Position numbers and translations under genes: made by a program | Notes under the pieces: generated by a model | Seen by the model: only the letters and a program-made list of their open reading frames with translations | Told to the model about the DNA's origin: nothing | The model's database searches: none | Shown: positions 11,257 to 24,038 of the stretch, piece after piece | Layout of the letters: every line of letters begins with the position of its first letter | Position numbering within the stretch: the stretch's first letter is position 1 | NCBI GenBank assembly: GCA_020002185.1 | Contig: CM034531.1 | Location: forward strand, 75,811,585-75,875,584 | DNA length: 64,000 bases | Source: Paraescarpia echinospica | Lineage: Eukaryota > Annelida > Polychaeta > Sabellida > Siboglinidae | Reading direction: 5' to 3'

Positions 11257-11860
11257 TCCCACTTATCTTTATGGCTAAACCTAAGCCAGTAATTTTTGCA
11301 CTGGTCAGTGTTTTCCAGTAATCGATATAAGCGTTCGACAACGATCGACAAATAAAACGAATAAATACGGAGTGTCTGCCACTTCTATTTCCATAACCAT
11401 CAACACAATAGTCGATAAGATTGCATCGCAGATAACATTGCACAGACACCAAAGTCAGGCTTTGATAACTGCCATCAATCATATCATCCGCTCTGCGTGT
11501 GCGTGAGTTTCTATGCGGCTGCTGTAGGGCGAGAAATGTCCTTGTACGTGCATCCGTGGATTCATTCAGCTGTATATACATACATTGTCAGGATACCACC
11601 CTTGAGACATAATCTAAGTTATAATGTGTATGTTTCTGTGTCCAGCTCACGTTAACGCACGCAGCGCATTTATGATATCAAACCACACTAATTCGGTAAT
11701 CAAGGATATACAATTTGGCATCTCACAATGTTTTTATGATGAATAGTGGAAATTGAGGCTATGTGATTGCACATAATATGGGCTAAATGTCAATAGCGTT
11801 CTGCTAATGTACTAATCGAATATATTAGTAAACTCTATTTTACACGTTAAAGCCAATGTT
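11255..11860. other. Non-coding stretch before the gap
   Basis: A minus-strand open frame (to 11581) is partly repeat-derived and has no recognisable domain. Nothing else seen. Confidence 0.35.
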
Positions 11861-12860
11861 NNNNNNNNNNNNNNNNNNNNNNNNNNNNNNNNNNNNNNNN
11901 NNNNNNNNNNNNNNNNNNNNNNNNNNNNNNNNNNNNNNNNNNNNNNNNNNNNNNNNNNNNNNNNNNNNNNNNNNNNNNNNNNNNNNNNNNNNNNNNNNNN
12001 NNNNNNNNNNNNNNNNNNNNNNNNNNNNNNNNNNNNNNNNNNNNNNNNNNNNNNNNNNNNNNNNNNNNNNNNNNNNNNNNNNNNNNNNNNNNNNNNNNNN
12101 NNNNNNNNNNNNNNNNNNNNNNNNNNNNNNNNNNNNNNNNNNNNNNNNNNNNNNNNNNNNNNNNNNNNNNNNNNNNNNNNNNNNNNNNNNNNNNNNNNNN
12201 NNNNNNNNNNNNNNNNNNNNNNNNNNNNNNNNNNNNNNNNNNNNNNNNNNNNNNNNNNNNNNNNNNNNNNNNNNNNNNNNNNNNNNNNNNNNNNNNNNNN
12301 NNNNNNNNNNNNNNNNNNNNNNNNNNNNNNNNNNNNNNNNNNNNNNNNNNNNNNNNNNNNNNNNNNNNNNNNNNNNNNNNNNNNNNNNNNNNNNNNNNNN
12401 NNNNNNNNNNNNNNNNNNNNNNNNNNNNNNNNNNNNNNNNNNNNNNNNNNNNNNNNNNNNNNNNNNNNNNNNNNNNNNNNNNNNNNNNNNNNNNNNNNNN
12501 NNNNNNNNNNNNNNNNNNNNNNNNNNNNNNNNNNNNNNNNNNNNNNNNNNNNNNNNNNNNNNNNNNNNNNNNNNNNNNNNNNNNNNNNNNNNNNNNNNNN
12601 NNNNNNNNNNNNNNNNNNNNNNNNNNNNNNNNNNNNNNNNNNNNNNNNNNNNNNNNNNNNNNNNNNNNNNNNNNNNNNNNNNNNNNNNNNNNNNNNNNNN
12701 NNNNNNNNNNNNNNNNNNNNNNNNNNNNNNNNNNNNNNNNNNNNNNNNNNNNNNNNNNNNNNNNNNNNNNNNNNNNNNNNNNNNNNNNNNNNNNNNNNNN
12801 NNNNNNNNNNNNNNNNNNNNNNNNNNNNNNNNNNNNNNNNNNNNNNNNNNNNNNNNNNNN
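11861..12860. other. Assembly gap of exactly 1000 N
   Basis: The round length suggests a placeholder rather than a measured size. A (CT)n tract abuts the right edge (12861-12882), so the break was probably caused by simple repeat. Long open frames spanning it are meaningless. Confidence 0.99.
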
Positions 12861-12932
12861 CTCTCTCTCTCTCTCTCTCTCTTCCCTATCTCAATTAAGT
12901 GTGTTTTTAACGTTTTTGTAGTATTTTGTGTA

Positions 12933-13190
12933 TTTTGGAAATCCCGCACCATCCTTGAACAGGCCGGATTATGTCCAGGAAAATCATGCACAAGCCAGCT
13001 GCACAACCTGACAGAACGTATCGAAGATGATTTCCAAACCGGACTAATCACCGGAGCTGTGTCTTTGATCTGTCGGTGGCATATGAACCGTCAACCGCCG
13101 ACCCCTCTACACCACCATACTTGAGGTGACCGGTCACCTGTAACGTGACGACCTACTGCGCAATATGCAATATGGTCGAGAACTTGCAGC
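12933..13190 (+). pseudogene. Non-LTR retrotransposon RT relic (finger region)
   Basis: The plus-strand frame reads ILEQAGLCPGKSCTSQL, HNLTERIEDDFQTGLITGAV, then after a one-base shift FDLSVAYEPSTAD and LYTTILEVTGHL. This matches the order EQAGFRPGRSC...NLT..IEDGF...TGAVFVDLSAAYDTVNHR found in jockey-like reverse transcriptases. The family assignment is from memory and no catalytic YADD segment is visible. Upstream parts may lie in the gap. Confidence 0.65.
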
Positions 13191-13299
13191 TTGAAAGGAC
13201 AATCAGATTATTGGGTTAATTATGAGAAATGTTGTGTATAAGGTAAACATAGTAATTATTCCTCAGCATAAAGTTGTAATTACACATCCCTTTGAATGC

Positions 13300-13386
13300 T
13301 GCAGGCAAGCTTGGACACCACATCGTAAGGTGGACATAGATGCGCAAGATAGAGTACGGAGAAGGGCAACTAAAATGTTTCCATAA
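13300..13386 (+). pseudogene. CR1-like RT C-terminal relic
   Basis: The frame reads CRQAWTPHRKVDIDAQDR, then VRRRATKMFP and a stop. It aligns with the intact family sequence in copy D (QAWRPYRKKDIDMLERVQRRAIKMIP at about 61470-61550). Homology is under 100 bp, so this is an old and very short relic of a different lineage. Confidence 0.6.
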
Positions 13387-14863
13387 CATAGCATTTTCCA
13401 GGTTAAGAAGTATAGAAAAACTAGAAGACACGTACCTACAGGACACTGTGGAGTGTAGAGTTTAGGCACTATATCAGAACATATTCATTCTCACAATAAA
13501 TTAATGACATACATTATCTGCTGATAGTGTAAATGCTAACAGACGTGGACATGCTTACAACGAAATCAACAATATCTCAGGCCCGGGTTCTATACAGGCA
13601 CAACGTATGCAGGACGCTCGATAAGTTAACCTTTTCTTGTCCCCGTGCTCTCTGGCTGCTTTGCTCTGGATCGTGTGTATTCTTGTCGAATCAGACATGA
13701 TGACACCAAACTGCCATCAGCAACAAGCGCTTATTGACATCAACTTCACATCGAAAAAACACTATAATTCAACTTGTACATTTATTCATAAAACCAAACT
13801 GGTGCTTAATGCGCAAAACAACATCATCCGCAAACAGTAAACCTCAAAATAAGGAAGCAGATCATCGACATTGATGTCCAGTTGCCTTGCTTTCTGCTGT
13901 TCTACTAATGAATACGCTTGTTATGTGCACGGGAAAATAACTTGAATAATGCTGTACATGGTTGCTGGCTAGTTACAAGTGGTAGCCTTCTCGCGTATGA
14001 CGTGTTCATCAAATGGCCAAGTTCGTCTAGTCGAGCTACACGTCCTCTCTCTGGTCAATACTTGGCAGACGGGTCAGTCACCGCTGTTCAGTTGTTTGGG
14101 TTTCCTGAACCATACCACCATAGAGGGCACAGTCTACACTTACTGACTAGCTCCTCTGGACATCATTCGGTTGTCAATATCTTACAAAGATAACCGTCTA
14201 ACGTCGCAGAACGGTTCTTGAACTCCACAAAGCAGCTGCACTCATCGTCCTGAAGCACTAGAATGCAGCAATGCAACGGGCATCAGTTAGATGCACCAAC
14301 AGTTGTCAAAATGGGGTTAGAACTAGCTGAATCGATGTCGGGTCTCTGTTGGTAATCACTTAACCGTCATCGCACAAGAGTCGCAATGCAACCATCTGAA
14401 AAAGGGGCTTCGTCGATGAGAAGCTGTCAAAGAAAGGCGACAGCGGCGGACAGCAGACATGGTCCCATCACATCCACTGCTGACTAATACAGGACGATCC
14501 ATGCATGCATACCGGAAACACCAGCATGCGCTAGAAAGTGTCGACACGTCGCGTGATGGACACAACAAGAAAAACTCAAACATATTTCTCCGATGTACAA
14601 CGAAAATCGCTATTTTCAATAAACAAAATAAATGAACTATTAGCCTATTACCGTGGTCACGACATTTTTTTTTTCGCAAAAACAAAACAAAGCCAATACT
14701 TTTGTCTTTGTTCGTGTAATTGTGGAAAAGGCGACTGGTATGGTCTGCGTGTTATCTGTTTCTCTCCATGCTTTGAACAATGGGTTTAACTTATTGAATA
14801 ACGAATTGAATAAAAAACAGCATGACGTAGTCGATACTAGATAATTTTAAATTGTTTTTGCAG
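13387..14863. other. Non-coding stretch
   Basis: Short ORFs at 13918-14193, 14356-14685 and 14538-14789 have no recognisable motifs. No repeats stand out. Confidence 0.35.
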
Positions 14864-15072
14864 ACATAGCGACAGCTAATGAACCAGAGTCACCCAACAT
14901 ATGTAAGGCCTTCAGGGAAGATGCCCATCACCCAGCTCTTTTTCCTTCTGACTTTCTTTTCAGACAGGAATCGTCTTTCAATCTCCATCGCTCAGTGCCC
15001 CCATTTGCAAATTTCGTTAAAAGACTATGGATTAGATTCCACAACATGCATCCGCCGCCAGTGACCCCTTAA
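14864..15072 (+). CDS. Candidate terminal coding exon, unknown protein
   Basis: A good 3' splice site (AATTGTTTTTGCAG, ending 14863) opens a frame of about 68 codons to a TAA at 15070-15072. It starts with two bases of a split codon. The peptide includes ESPNICKAFREDAHHPALF, FRQESSFNLHRSVPPFANF and VKRLWIRFHNMHPPPVTP. I do not recognise the family. The composition looks protein-like (mixed charge, PPF and PPP motifs). No upstream partner exon was found, so it may be a real last exon or chance. Confidence 0.3.
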
Positions 15073-16361
15073 AGTTCACGCCTATGGCTACAGTTTTAAT
15101 TAAACAAAACTCCACCTGGGTTTTAAATGCATTAATTGCTTTGGCTCACAGACTGTGGTCCCGCAATTTAGGCATCGCTCGGCTGAATACCCTCACAAGA
15201 GGCAGACCCTTTAGAAGGACAACGACGAAGAAGGATTCATTAGTTCTGACACAAATTTATATAAACTGTAGATGGTAGCGATCGTTAAAGCTACCGACTT
15301 GGTTGATGACGTCATATATGTTGCACGTTGCTGTCTATTCGAGGCGACGTGCCGCCACGATGATGTCATTACTACTTAATTAGACGACCACTACCCTCGC
15401 AACATGATTTGAGACAGAGCGTTGTCATACAAAACTGCCCCGTCCGTTCTGCTGTGTTGCGTATGTCTCTTGCGTATGTAGAAGGTTTCACGAGGATAGA
15501 GGGTAACCTTATAACGTGTCGTTCACGTAGAACGTTCTTAATCATTTGCGTTCAACGGCTGGCAAAGTGGTGCAAACGATTGGTATTCTAGGCAACACTA
15601 TTGTCTTCTTTTTCTTCCATGCTTCCGCTTACCCTCTACGCACTGCGGATACAACCGGTGGTTGGTGGGCGAAGCAGGGACTATGCATTCATGTACAGAG
15701 GTTTTTTTAAGTAACACAACTAACATACAAATAACAGGAATACGTGTAGAAGAGTTTGGTGTCTAGATTGTTAGGTATGTCAATGACTATATATTCGTTT
15801 TGAATGCACCCAAGTTGTTTTTAATAATAATACACTTCTATAGTGCCTATATCTCCGGGAATCTGGACTCGGAGGCGCAACATACAGGAATTTAGTTTAG
15901 GTAACAGTGTGTTGAGGGAGGGAATTCCAAAGGCGAATGGTACTGGGGAAAAAGAATATAAATGGCAGTTACATCTGGAGTGAGGGATCTTGTTGTTGTT
16001 TGCGATTTGTTACGTCATTGCACCTGCGCACATGAATAACACAATATGGTATCAAACAAAACGTAATTTTTTTCAATAAAACATTACTGCTATTTAATAT
16101 ATAAATACAAATGAAATTTTGTCATTTCTTCGCCTTTGTTATTTATTATTTCTTACGCATAACAGTTGACAACTTGTATAAAGACTAAACCAAACAATGA
16201 ACAAAGCAAAGAATAAACTAGTTATCTATAGAAAACTTATTGTGTCTCAAATAAAATTTAAACATAAAACACAACCAATAATTGCGTGCAATGATATTGA
16301 GAGATTTCTTGACAAAACATTAGTAGTTTCACGCATGCGTTCGGGCACCGTTGAGTACTAT
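15073..16361. other. Non-coding stretch
   Basis: Holds a short dispersed repeat at 15828-15895. Otherwise nothing recognised. Confidence 0.4.
15828..15895 (+). repeat. Short dispersed repeat, copy 1
   Basis: Shares CTATAGTGCCTATA and CTCGGAGG.G.AACA with 41652-41718, in the same orientation and order. Too short to classify. Confidence 0.4.
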
Positions 16362-16425
16362 AGTCTGGTGTGGTCTAGTCTGGTCTGGCCTGTTCTGGTC
16401 TGGTCTGGTCTGGTCTGGTCAGGTC
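16362..16425. repeat. TCTGG pentanucleotide repeat
   Basis: About ten imperfect TCTGG units (variants TCTAG, CCTGT). Confidence 0.9.
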
Positions 16426-16593
16426 GGGCTAAAAGTGCCGATGTATCTCGGCCTTCAGGGACAAGAAAACTAAACCGATAGAAGTTTTTATCATACACGG
16501 AAGGTCGACTAGAACCCGTCGAAGGAATATCATGGAAATGTTGAAGGTGTCGTTCCAGTTCGAATATTTCGGGCGTATCTTTTTAATTAATTC

Positions 16594-16886
16594 ATTGAAA
16601 AGCTAGTAAGGTACAATACTGACACACGTACACACGAAAGACAAAGTGGCGGCGGAAAAAATAACGAATGTATTTACATTATGTTATAAAGAGTCAGAAA
16701 TAACATTTGGCAAACTGAAAAAAAACAGAGAATTCTAGAATTCTAGAATTAGCAAAGTGAAAATATTGAGAAAGGAGAGGAGAAAGAAAATATCACAGGA
16801 GGATTGAAATAGATCGGAAAGTTCCGACCACGAAGATAAGAACAGTCTTGTTATTATACAAGTGCAAGTCAAGTGATAATAGATAG
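16594..16886 (+). repeat. Unclassified ~290-bp dispersed repeat, copy 1
   Basis: Homologous along its whole length to 23757-24038 in direct orientation. Shared blocks include ATTGAAAAGCTAGTAAGG, GTGGCGGCGGAAAAA, AGTCAGAAATAACATTTGGC, GAAGATAAGAACAGTCT and AGTGATAATAGATA. Copy 1 has an internal AATTCTAG triplication (16731-16749). No RT, transposase, A/B box or terminal repeat is seen. It could be a MITE, a SINE or a LINE tail. Confidence 0.8.
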
Positions 16887-19434
16887 TGGATTTTAGGACA
16901 AGATAAGTGAGAGATAATCCCAAACAATGAAGTGAGGTACAAACCATCCAGGTCCTCCAGGACGTATCTCGATTTACCCTGTCACCATAACTACAGCAGC
17001 ACGTGACTGACTGTCGCAACGTCACCGGGTGCGATGCATTTTTGTGTGTGACTAAGAAACATGGTCCATGGTTAGAATGTCGTTTTTTTATCCCAAAACT
17101 TACGTCAATGTCAAATACGTATAACAGCAGCTGCCAGCGACAACGTCTCCATTCATTATGTTACACTGCACATACAAAACAGGATTAGTACACAGCATTG
17201 ATTACATCGATCTGACGAATAAGAAAGTCGGTGCCTGGATGAACAACGAACAAAAAACACCCTTCTCTTTCACCGGGAAGCGCGTGTGTGCACAAGAATT
17301 GAAAATTAAACTGATTTTTATTTATTTGATATAAATAATACAAAAACTAAATTTGATTACAATTCGTGCCAGAACGCCAGCAATAAACAAACTAGTTGAC
17401 GCAACTGGATATCTGCTACATTGGTTATTATGCACACATTTATAAGTTATCTAACTGTAATCGAGCCAGCGTAAATAATAGTAATATTATGCTTATATGT
17501 AGGCCTATGTAGCTATGTTAACGTTTTCCTCCTAGCCGCCTTGTACCTCTGGCACCAAGCCTTCAGGAAGTAATCTATGACCCCACGAGTATAACGTAAC
17601 CCCTCTATGTGTTTTTGTTTTCAAAACACCACGTATGGCAAGGGTCTTAGCAGTGTTAGGGTAAATCAGTTTCTTCGCAACGTAAAACGTAAATTAGCAA
17701 TCGCTAAAACCACGCTCGTGCGGAAATTACTCCGGGAAACCGGCACTACGAATATTATTGGACAATTCTACATTATCATTAGGAGGGCCTATCGATGGAC
17801 GTGAACTTCACTTTCTCTCAAACAAGCGATATTTTGAACACACAACAAGTGTAGTAGCACGTGCATGGCGCGGTTGTTTCTTTTTATATAAGTTTAATAT
17901 ACGCCGAAGTCATCGCCTCGCCTACCTATTCGTTATGGTGTTTATGTAACGATGTTGTATGTTTCTTAACATTTGGTAAATTACTGGTATCATGGCTGTC
18001 ACGTATGAACTACTCAATTATCCTGTCCGTAGACGGAAATTTTTGCTACCATATACAATAACATTATACAATTTAATGTTCTATGTATATTTTCTACCTA
18101 CGAATACAGTTTTTAACAGGGAATTAACTATGTTGTCCATATACAGGACAAAATTAAAATATTATACAACCTGATACAAGAGGATATATAATTTCGAACG
18201 GTGTGCATAGTTGAATACACCAAGTGTACAAACTTATAAATATTATTGGTAAAATGGTATACTAGGGTAATAAGAATATACACTATTTTATTTGAGAAAA
18301 ACTGAGCAGATGTTGAATGGAGAACCGTTTAGACACGAGGTCATGCCATTTACGAGTATGGATTGTGTGACAAGGTAAATGACTACCCTACGTGATTTGT
18401 TACAATTAAAAAAGTGCACGTGTACCTTGGACGTACACACGCGTGGGTCACTATCCGGGCGGCCAACCAACAGAGGCCGACACAAAGATATTTCAGCGGC
18501 TTTTCTCACGTCGTAGTGAGACGAAAACTGCAGCAGTCTAGTCTAGTTTTCGCCCTTTCTGGTTCCAATTAGCCACAAATTAACCGCGCAAAAGCGCAGT
18601 TCAATGAGTAGCAAAACCTGCGTCCTTTCTACGCGCGTTAATCTTAATCAGGGGCCGACAGATGGTTATCCTTGATAAAGGTACATAATGTTACTTTTTA
18701 TACTAGACCCGACAATTCGTAGTACAACCGGCAGCCGCGGTCATGACAATGACGCTAATATACGTCACAGGCTGCGACCCAAGATATATGATTATATAAC
18801 ATTACGGTACACATTCTGATATGTCGTAAGTTCGTGTTAAATAGCACTCGTTCTAAAACACTAACTGCTCAAGCGTGCCTCCTTCAGCTTCGGCTTCTCT
18901 AACATACAATCACTATCATTCGATTTATTAACTTGAATGTTTTTCAGATGAATATAATATTTACATTGTATACTGGGGGACGGTAATTTTACGAATGTAA
19001 ATGGTATGTTCATAACGTAAACAGGTGAACATCATATATTCACTTTTCACTGAGACAATTAAGTCATAAGAAACATCCATCATTTTACAGAATATCGGTG
19101 CCGCCGCCGTATAACAGAGGACAACATTTCCGTGACACATGTGTCCCGGTGTCGCGTCCTGGTGTTGACAGGTTTTATAATACCAAAACGTAGCCGATTT
19201 TACAGAGCAAAATCGGGCTTATGAGCTGATAAGAATGTTCGTGAAACGGTCCCATGACCCCGCAAACTTTGTTCAGAAGTACTGGAAATTGCAGACATCT
19301 CCTTGAAAATGTACCGAACGGTAAATCAATTACTCATAAACAGATGACGGTCGAATTATTTTGTTTTAATCGTTGGTAGCTAAAACAAATGTGTGCGGTG
19401 GTTGGGTAATTGGGCGAACAGATGGATACATGTA
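16887..19434. other. AT-rich non-coding stretch
   Basis: About 2.5 kb with only short ORFs (60-73 codons) and no motif. No tRNA or transposon signal seen. Confidence 0.45.
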
Positions 19435-19550
19435 TTTGGTGGATGGGTGGATGGATGGATTGATGGATGGGTGGGTGGGTGGATGGATGGATGGATGGAT
19501 GGATGGATGGATGGATGGATGGATGGGTGGGTGGATGGATGGATGGATCA
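19435..19550. repeat. GGAT microsatellite
   Basis: (GGAT)n with GGGT variants. Gives the artefactual W-M-D and H-P-S-I repeats in the reading frames. Confidence 0.95.
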
Positions 19551-19772
19551 TAGGTGTCAAGAAATTACCACCTTCGAGCGAGACTTACCGCATTTATTCC
19601 TTAATCCCTAATTCCTGCTTTTTATTAAATATCCAGCTTTTGGTAATTCTAAAAAACAAACCGTATTCACAATGAAACCGATATATTTGCTGCATCTTAC
19701 AAACGATGACATACCTTAGGCGCATGCTTTTTGGTCTTCGTTGTTTGTACATTCTGTAACGAATGCGTTACT

Positions 19773-20277
19773 CACAGAACTCAGAACTCAGAACTCAGAA
19801 TCAATTTATTTGACTTATAAATACGATACATATACAACGAATAATTATAATACGTGTTACGAATTACAAATAAAGCAATTATGGATACGACAAGTGGATA
19901 ACATTTAAAATAAAACGTTTTTGTGTATGTTGAAAAACTATATAGACTGTGGGTGTAAATTTTATTAATGATAATACTTGGTATATTGTTAACTGTCTCT
20001 ACTATGTTGTGTCTAATGCATTTTTTTCATGTTTGAATCTGGACATATACAGATTATTTCTTTCACGTGTGCAGTGTTGATGAATATCATAGATGTGTGT
20101 TTGGAAAAACATTGAAGTAGTAGGATAAGAGATTGTTAATTAATTTGTAGTAAAATTTTAATTGTTGGATTTTATAAATGTCATCCAACTTTAGCAACTG
20201 AAGTCTTTTAAAAATAGGACTTTTGTGAGCATTGTAGTTACTTAAGGATATTATTCGTATTGCTTTTTTCTGTCATT
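19773..20277 (-). pseudogene. 5'-truncated LINE relic with heptamer tail
   Basis: Read on the minus strand from about 20277, the peptide runs QKKAIRIISLSNYNAHKSPI, FKRLQLLKLDDIYKIQQLK, FYYKLINNLLSYYF. After frameshifts it continues CTRERNNLYMSRFKHEKNAL, then VNNIPSIIINKIYTHSLYSF. This is the conserved C-terminal region downstream of the RT in many jockey/L2/CR1-type elements. Its 3' end carries (TGAGTTC)n, minus-strand sense, at 19773-19800, a typical short tandem 3' tail. It is a different family from copies A-E. Confidence 0.7.
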
Positions 20278-21851
20278 TGAAAATTCGATGTGCCTGATGA
20301 CACCATAAACGTATGCCAGTCGCAAACGAGAACGGAACAGAAATGACGACCCATTAGACACAGCAAGTTAAAAACGACACCAAAAAAACGCAAGACAAGA
20401 CGAAATTTGAGAAGCGAAGGATGTTTCCGCTTTTTCAAAAAGGTCTCACGACTGGGATGCAGCCACAGAAGGTTAAGAACGGCTGTATATATGCACACAA
20501 ATGCAATGATCAACGTGGCTATTTTCGGGCAGCCGTTGACCAAGTGAGAGACCCAGAACTTGATTACGCGCGCACGCTCGGGGAGTACGCTCACCCATGA
20601 CTCCCAGGTGTGCAGTATTCAGCGCCCGCCCTGATTAGACCGCCTTTGAAGGCACACCTAGGTCCGGGTCCCGCTCAACACCAGCCGGGGAGGATCACCC
20701 AGGAAGTCTCGTGGGACGCACGTCCCTCGCTCCACCTCACCTTCACCCCGTCTTGCACCCCGATCCCCTAACTAGGGCACGGGTGTGATGACAAAGGAGG
20801 CGGCGTGGGTTCAATGACGGAAACCGGATGATGGGGGGTTTTCAGTTTCACCCCAAAAGGTTTGAAGTTTGATGTTTTTTTTAAAATGAACATGTATGTA
20901 ATAAAATGTAAATAGACGATGGTTATGCAAACGTGATCAGTTCTAGAATTAATATGTTCTATATCCATATTTAAGTGGTATCATTAAACCTGGTATACAT
21001 TCTCAGTTCATGTTCGACATAGAGCTCCACCCATACCCACGCACCAACACCCCCCACACACTCGCGCACACACACACGCTCTCACAAATACTTCCATATA
21101 CATACGCATACACGTGACACATAAGCATACTCATCCGTACACATAACATCCATACATCTCATAATGTCATCACCGTTATTTATCTTTTCAGACAATAAGA
21201 TTTACATTTGAATCATCTCCAGTATCGGTGAGAGAGAAAAACGAGGTTCCGGGTGGTCTCGCATATGTCGATTTTCCATACGTAACATCCACAAACCAGG
21301 TTGGATTGTCATGTATATTTCGGAGATAATTTATCAGGGGATAATAGCAAAACATTATTCACAGTAATCGAAAATCGCGCGCGATAATATCGCCTCACCG
21401 GGCAGTAGATGGATAGCACGTCCCTGTTATCCCCGAATTCCGTATATCAGCCATCAGGTCGGGGACAGAACCAGAGCGGACGACAACTGCAATTCGTCAT
21501 CCGTGACCCGCGAACGAGACGCTGAGTCTAGTATCACGTTCATGTCGGAACAAAGAATCACGTGTCATTAAACAAGGTGCTTGAGTTATTCCGCGCAGGA
21601 CCTTGACACGTTTTCGCGAGAACTCTGTGGTCGTGAAGTACATGATCGTGGTAAAATTCGAGATGCGTTTGTCTACTAACAAGGTGGCGGGTAAATTTCT
21701 ATTTACCTTCACTTGGAAACACTGGCTTAAGTTTGAATCCTAAACAATCATGTTTATTTTGAGGAAACTATTCACTGCAATACACGCTTTCATTTCTGAC
21801 ATTTCCAGCACAGTAATCACCTCCTAAATCTTTTACGTGCTACCTCTGCAG
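20278..21851. other. Non-coding stretch
   Basis: Includes a GC-richer patch (20590-20770) and a CA-rich degenerate segment (21030-21170). ORFs at 20238-20594 (-) and 21497-21712 (-) lack motifs. Confidence 0.4.
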
Positions 21852-22092
<241 letters not shown>

Positions 22093-22879
22093 GAGAGAAA
22101 CGGAAACAGGCTGAGGCAGAGACAGGTTCAGAAACAGAGATATAGAAACAGACCCCGAGGTAAAGAGAAAACACGCAGGCACACATACACATGCGTACAG
22201 ATGCAGAGCTGTTAACGTTCGTGCTATGTGTATGATGCCACGAATTAGGTCCCTCTTTTCCACATTACACTGACGTGCTAGTGGCGCTACATTTTCTGTG
22301 CAGTCGCCGGTGAATATTTGATGAGGGTCCACGAAACGGCGTTCCTGTTCCCTCGACCGCTAGTTCGATAACTCCGTCATTCTCGAGCTCTAAATGGTAA
22401 CAATATGGAAAATTAACTGATTGCATATCGCCACTTTAGCTATAACGTAGGAATACATTTTAACAATAGGTTTACATATACCAATCTAAATTGCTTAGAA
22501 TATTTGCAATTCGTTCAACTTGAATTCAACAGTTTTTTCAGTATTTAGACAGATGTGTGACAAGCTAAATCGGTTTGTAATAATTCTCGCCAGATTTAAA
22601 TAAAAACACTACTTTTAGCTATCAGCATATTACGTGGGAAACGCCTAATGAATGATATGCTTCTATTTACATGCAGTTAAGATACGGCGACATTATGTAC
22701 GATATAATAATTCTCTACTGGTAATGCTCTTAACTGTGAATGAGGTGGCAACAACCATTTGTGTTGTCAGTTCGAGTCGAACACAAATGTATAAATGACC
22801 CAGCTGCCAAACAATTAAGTACTTGCAAATTTATGCAAATGGCATAACAACGCACTCTCACTTTTGCTCGCTCGCTAGT

Positions 22880-22884
<5 letters not shown>
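22093..22884. other. Non-coding stretch with a small hairpin
   Basis: A perfect 10-bp inverted repeat (CATTTGTGTT at 22756-22765 and its complement at 22780-22789) encloses a 14-nt loop. No gene recognised. Confidence 0.4.
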
Positions 22885-22935
<51 letters not shown>

Positions 22936-23002
22936 CCTCTCTCTCCCTCCCTCCCTCCCTCCCTCCCTCTCTCTCCCTCCCTCCCTCCCTCCCTCCCTCT
23001 TT
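22885..23002. repeat. CT / CCCT microsatellite
   Basis: (CT)n passing into alternating CTCT and CCCT blocks. Confidence 0.97.
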
Positions 23003-23588
23003 CTCGCTTTCTCTAACCAACTAACTAATAACCTGTATATTAGGTACGCTAACAACGTCGCCAAGAATGGAAATAAGTTTAAATGTATATTTCAATATAT
23101 AGTGTTCCATTGAGCATGTGTGCCAGGGAATGAAATACGACACCACCACCTTGAGGGCAAAGCGAACGCCATCTAAGAACCGTAACGGTATTGATCATCT
23201 GACATAAAATATCATATTAATATTTGATGTAATTATGCTTCAGTATGTTCGTCGCTGCTGCATGCATTTGGTTTAATTAACCGAACATGGTAAAATTGCC
23301 GTTTTAAAGCGTCATCTACGAGCTGTCCGACCGGAAATGAGCGTAAACGAGGGGAATGGCGCCGAACCAAGACCTGTAACCTAACGCGATTAACCGGCGG
23401 CACAAGACGGTGCACGTTTCGTCCGGTTTAGATTACTCGCCCACTGACATCAATAAGTCATGACGTTCTCTCCTTTGGAGAACTAGCAGCTTCACTACGG
23501 CAGGAAGACGCTCCATCCACGTCGAAAACGGGCCGGGGCTTTCGTTTTTATGAACTGTCCCATAAAGGCCTAATAGGGATTGTGAGGA

Positions 23589-23591
<3 letters not shown>

Positions 23592-23660
<69 letters not shown>
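23592..23660. repeat. GT microsatellite
   Basis: About 34 GT units, followed by GTGCGTGC variants to about 23690. The preceding 23003-23591 has no recognisable gene. Confidence 0.97.
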
Positions 23661-23661
<1 letters not shown>

Positions 23662-23756
23662 GGTGTACGTGGGTGCGTGCGTGCGTGTGTTCGTATTAGC
23701 TTGAGTAGTTTTTTGGGTGATTGACTGCAAATGAATTACACAAACAACTAACTAAT

Positions 23757-24038
23757 ATTGAAAAGCTAGTAAGGAATAATACTGATATTAAATACGTACA
23801 GACGAAAGAAAACGTGGCGGCGGAAAAATAACGAATGTATTCACATCTATTTCATCAAGAGTCAGAAATAACATTTGGCAAAGTGAAAAAACCCAGAGAA
23901 TATTGGAATTAGCAAGGTGAAAATATTAATCAGAGACTGAGGAGAAAGAAAGCATCACATGAAGATTGGAATAAATCGGAAATTACTGATCACGAAGATA
24001 AGAACAGTCTCGTTATGCAAGAGAAGTGATAATAGATA
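23757..24038 (+). repeat. Unclassified ~290-bp dispersed repeat, copy 2
   Basis: Direct-orientation homologue of 16594-16886. It differs by substitutions and small indels spread along its length, so the two copies are of some age. Confidence 0.8.

Noticed and set aside
11840..13124. Open frames of 400+ codons on both strands
   Set aside because: They consist almost wholly of the 1000-N gap. Only the last ~80 codons on the plus strand are real sequence, part of which is the RT relic.
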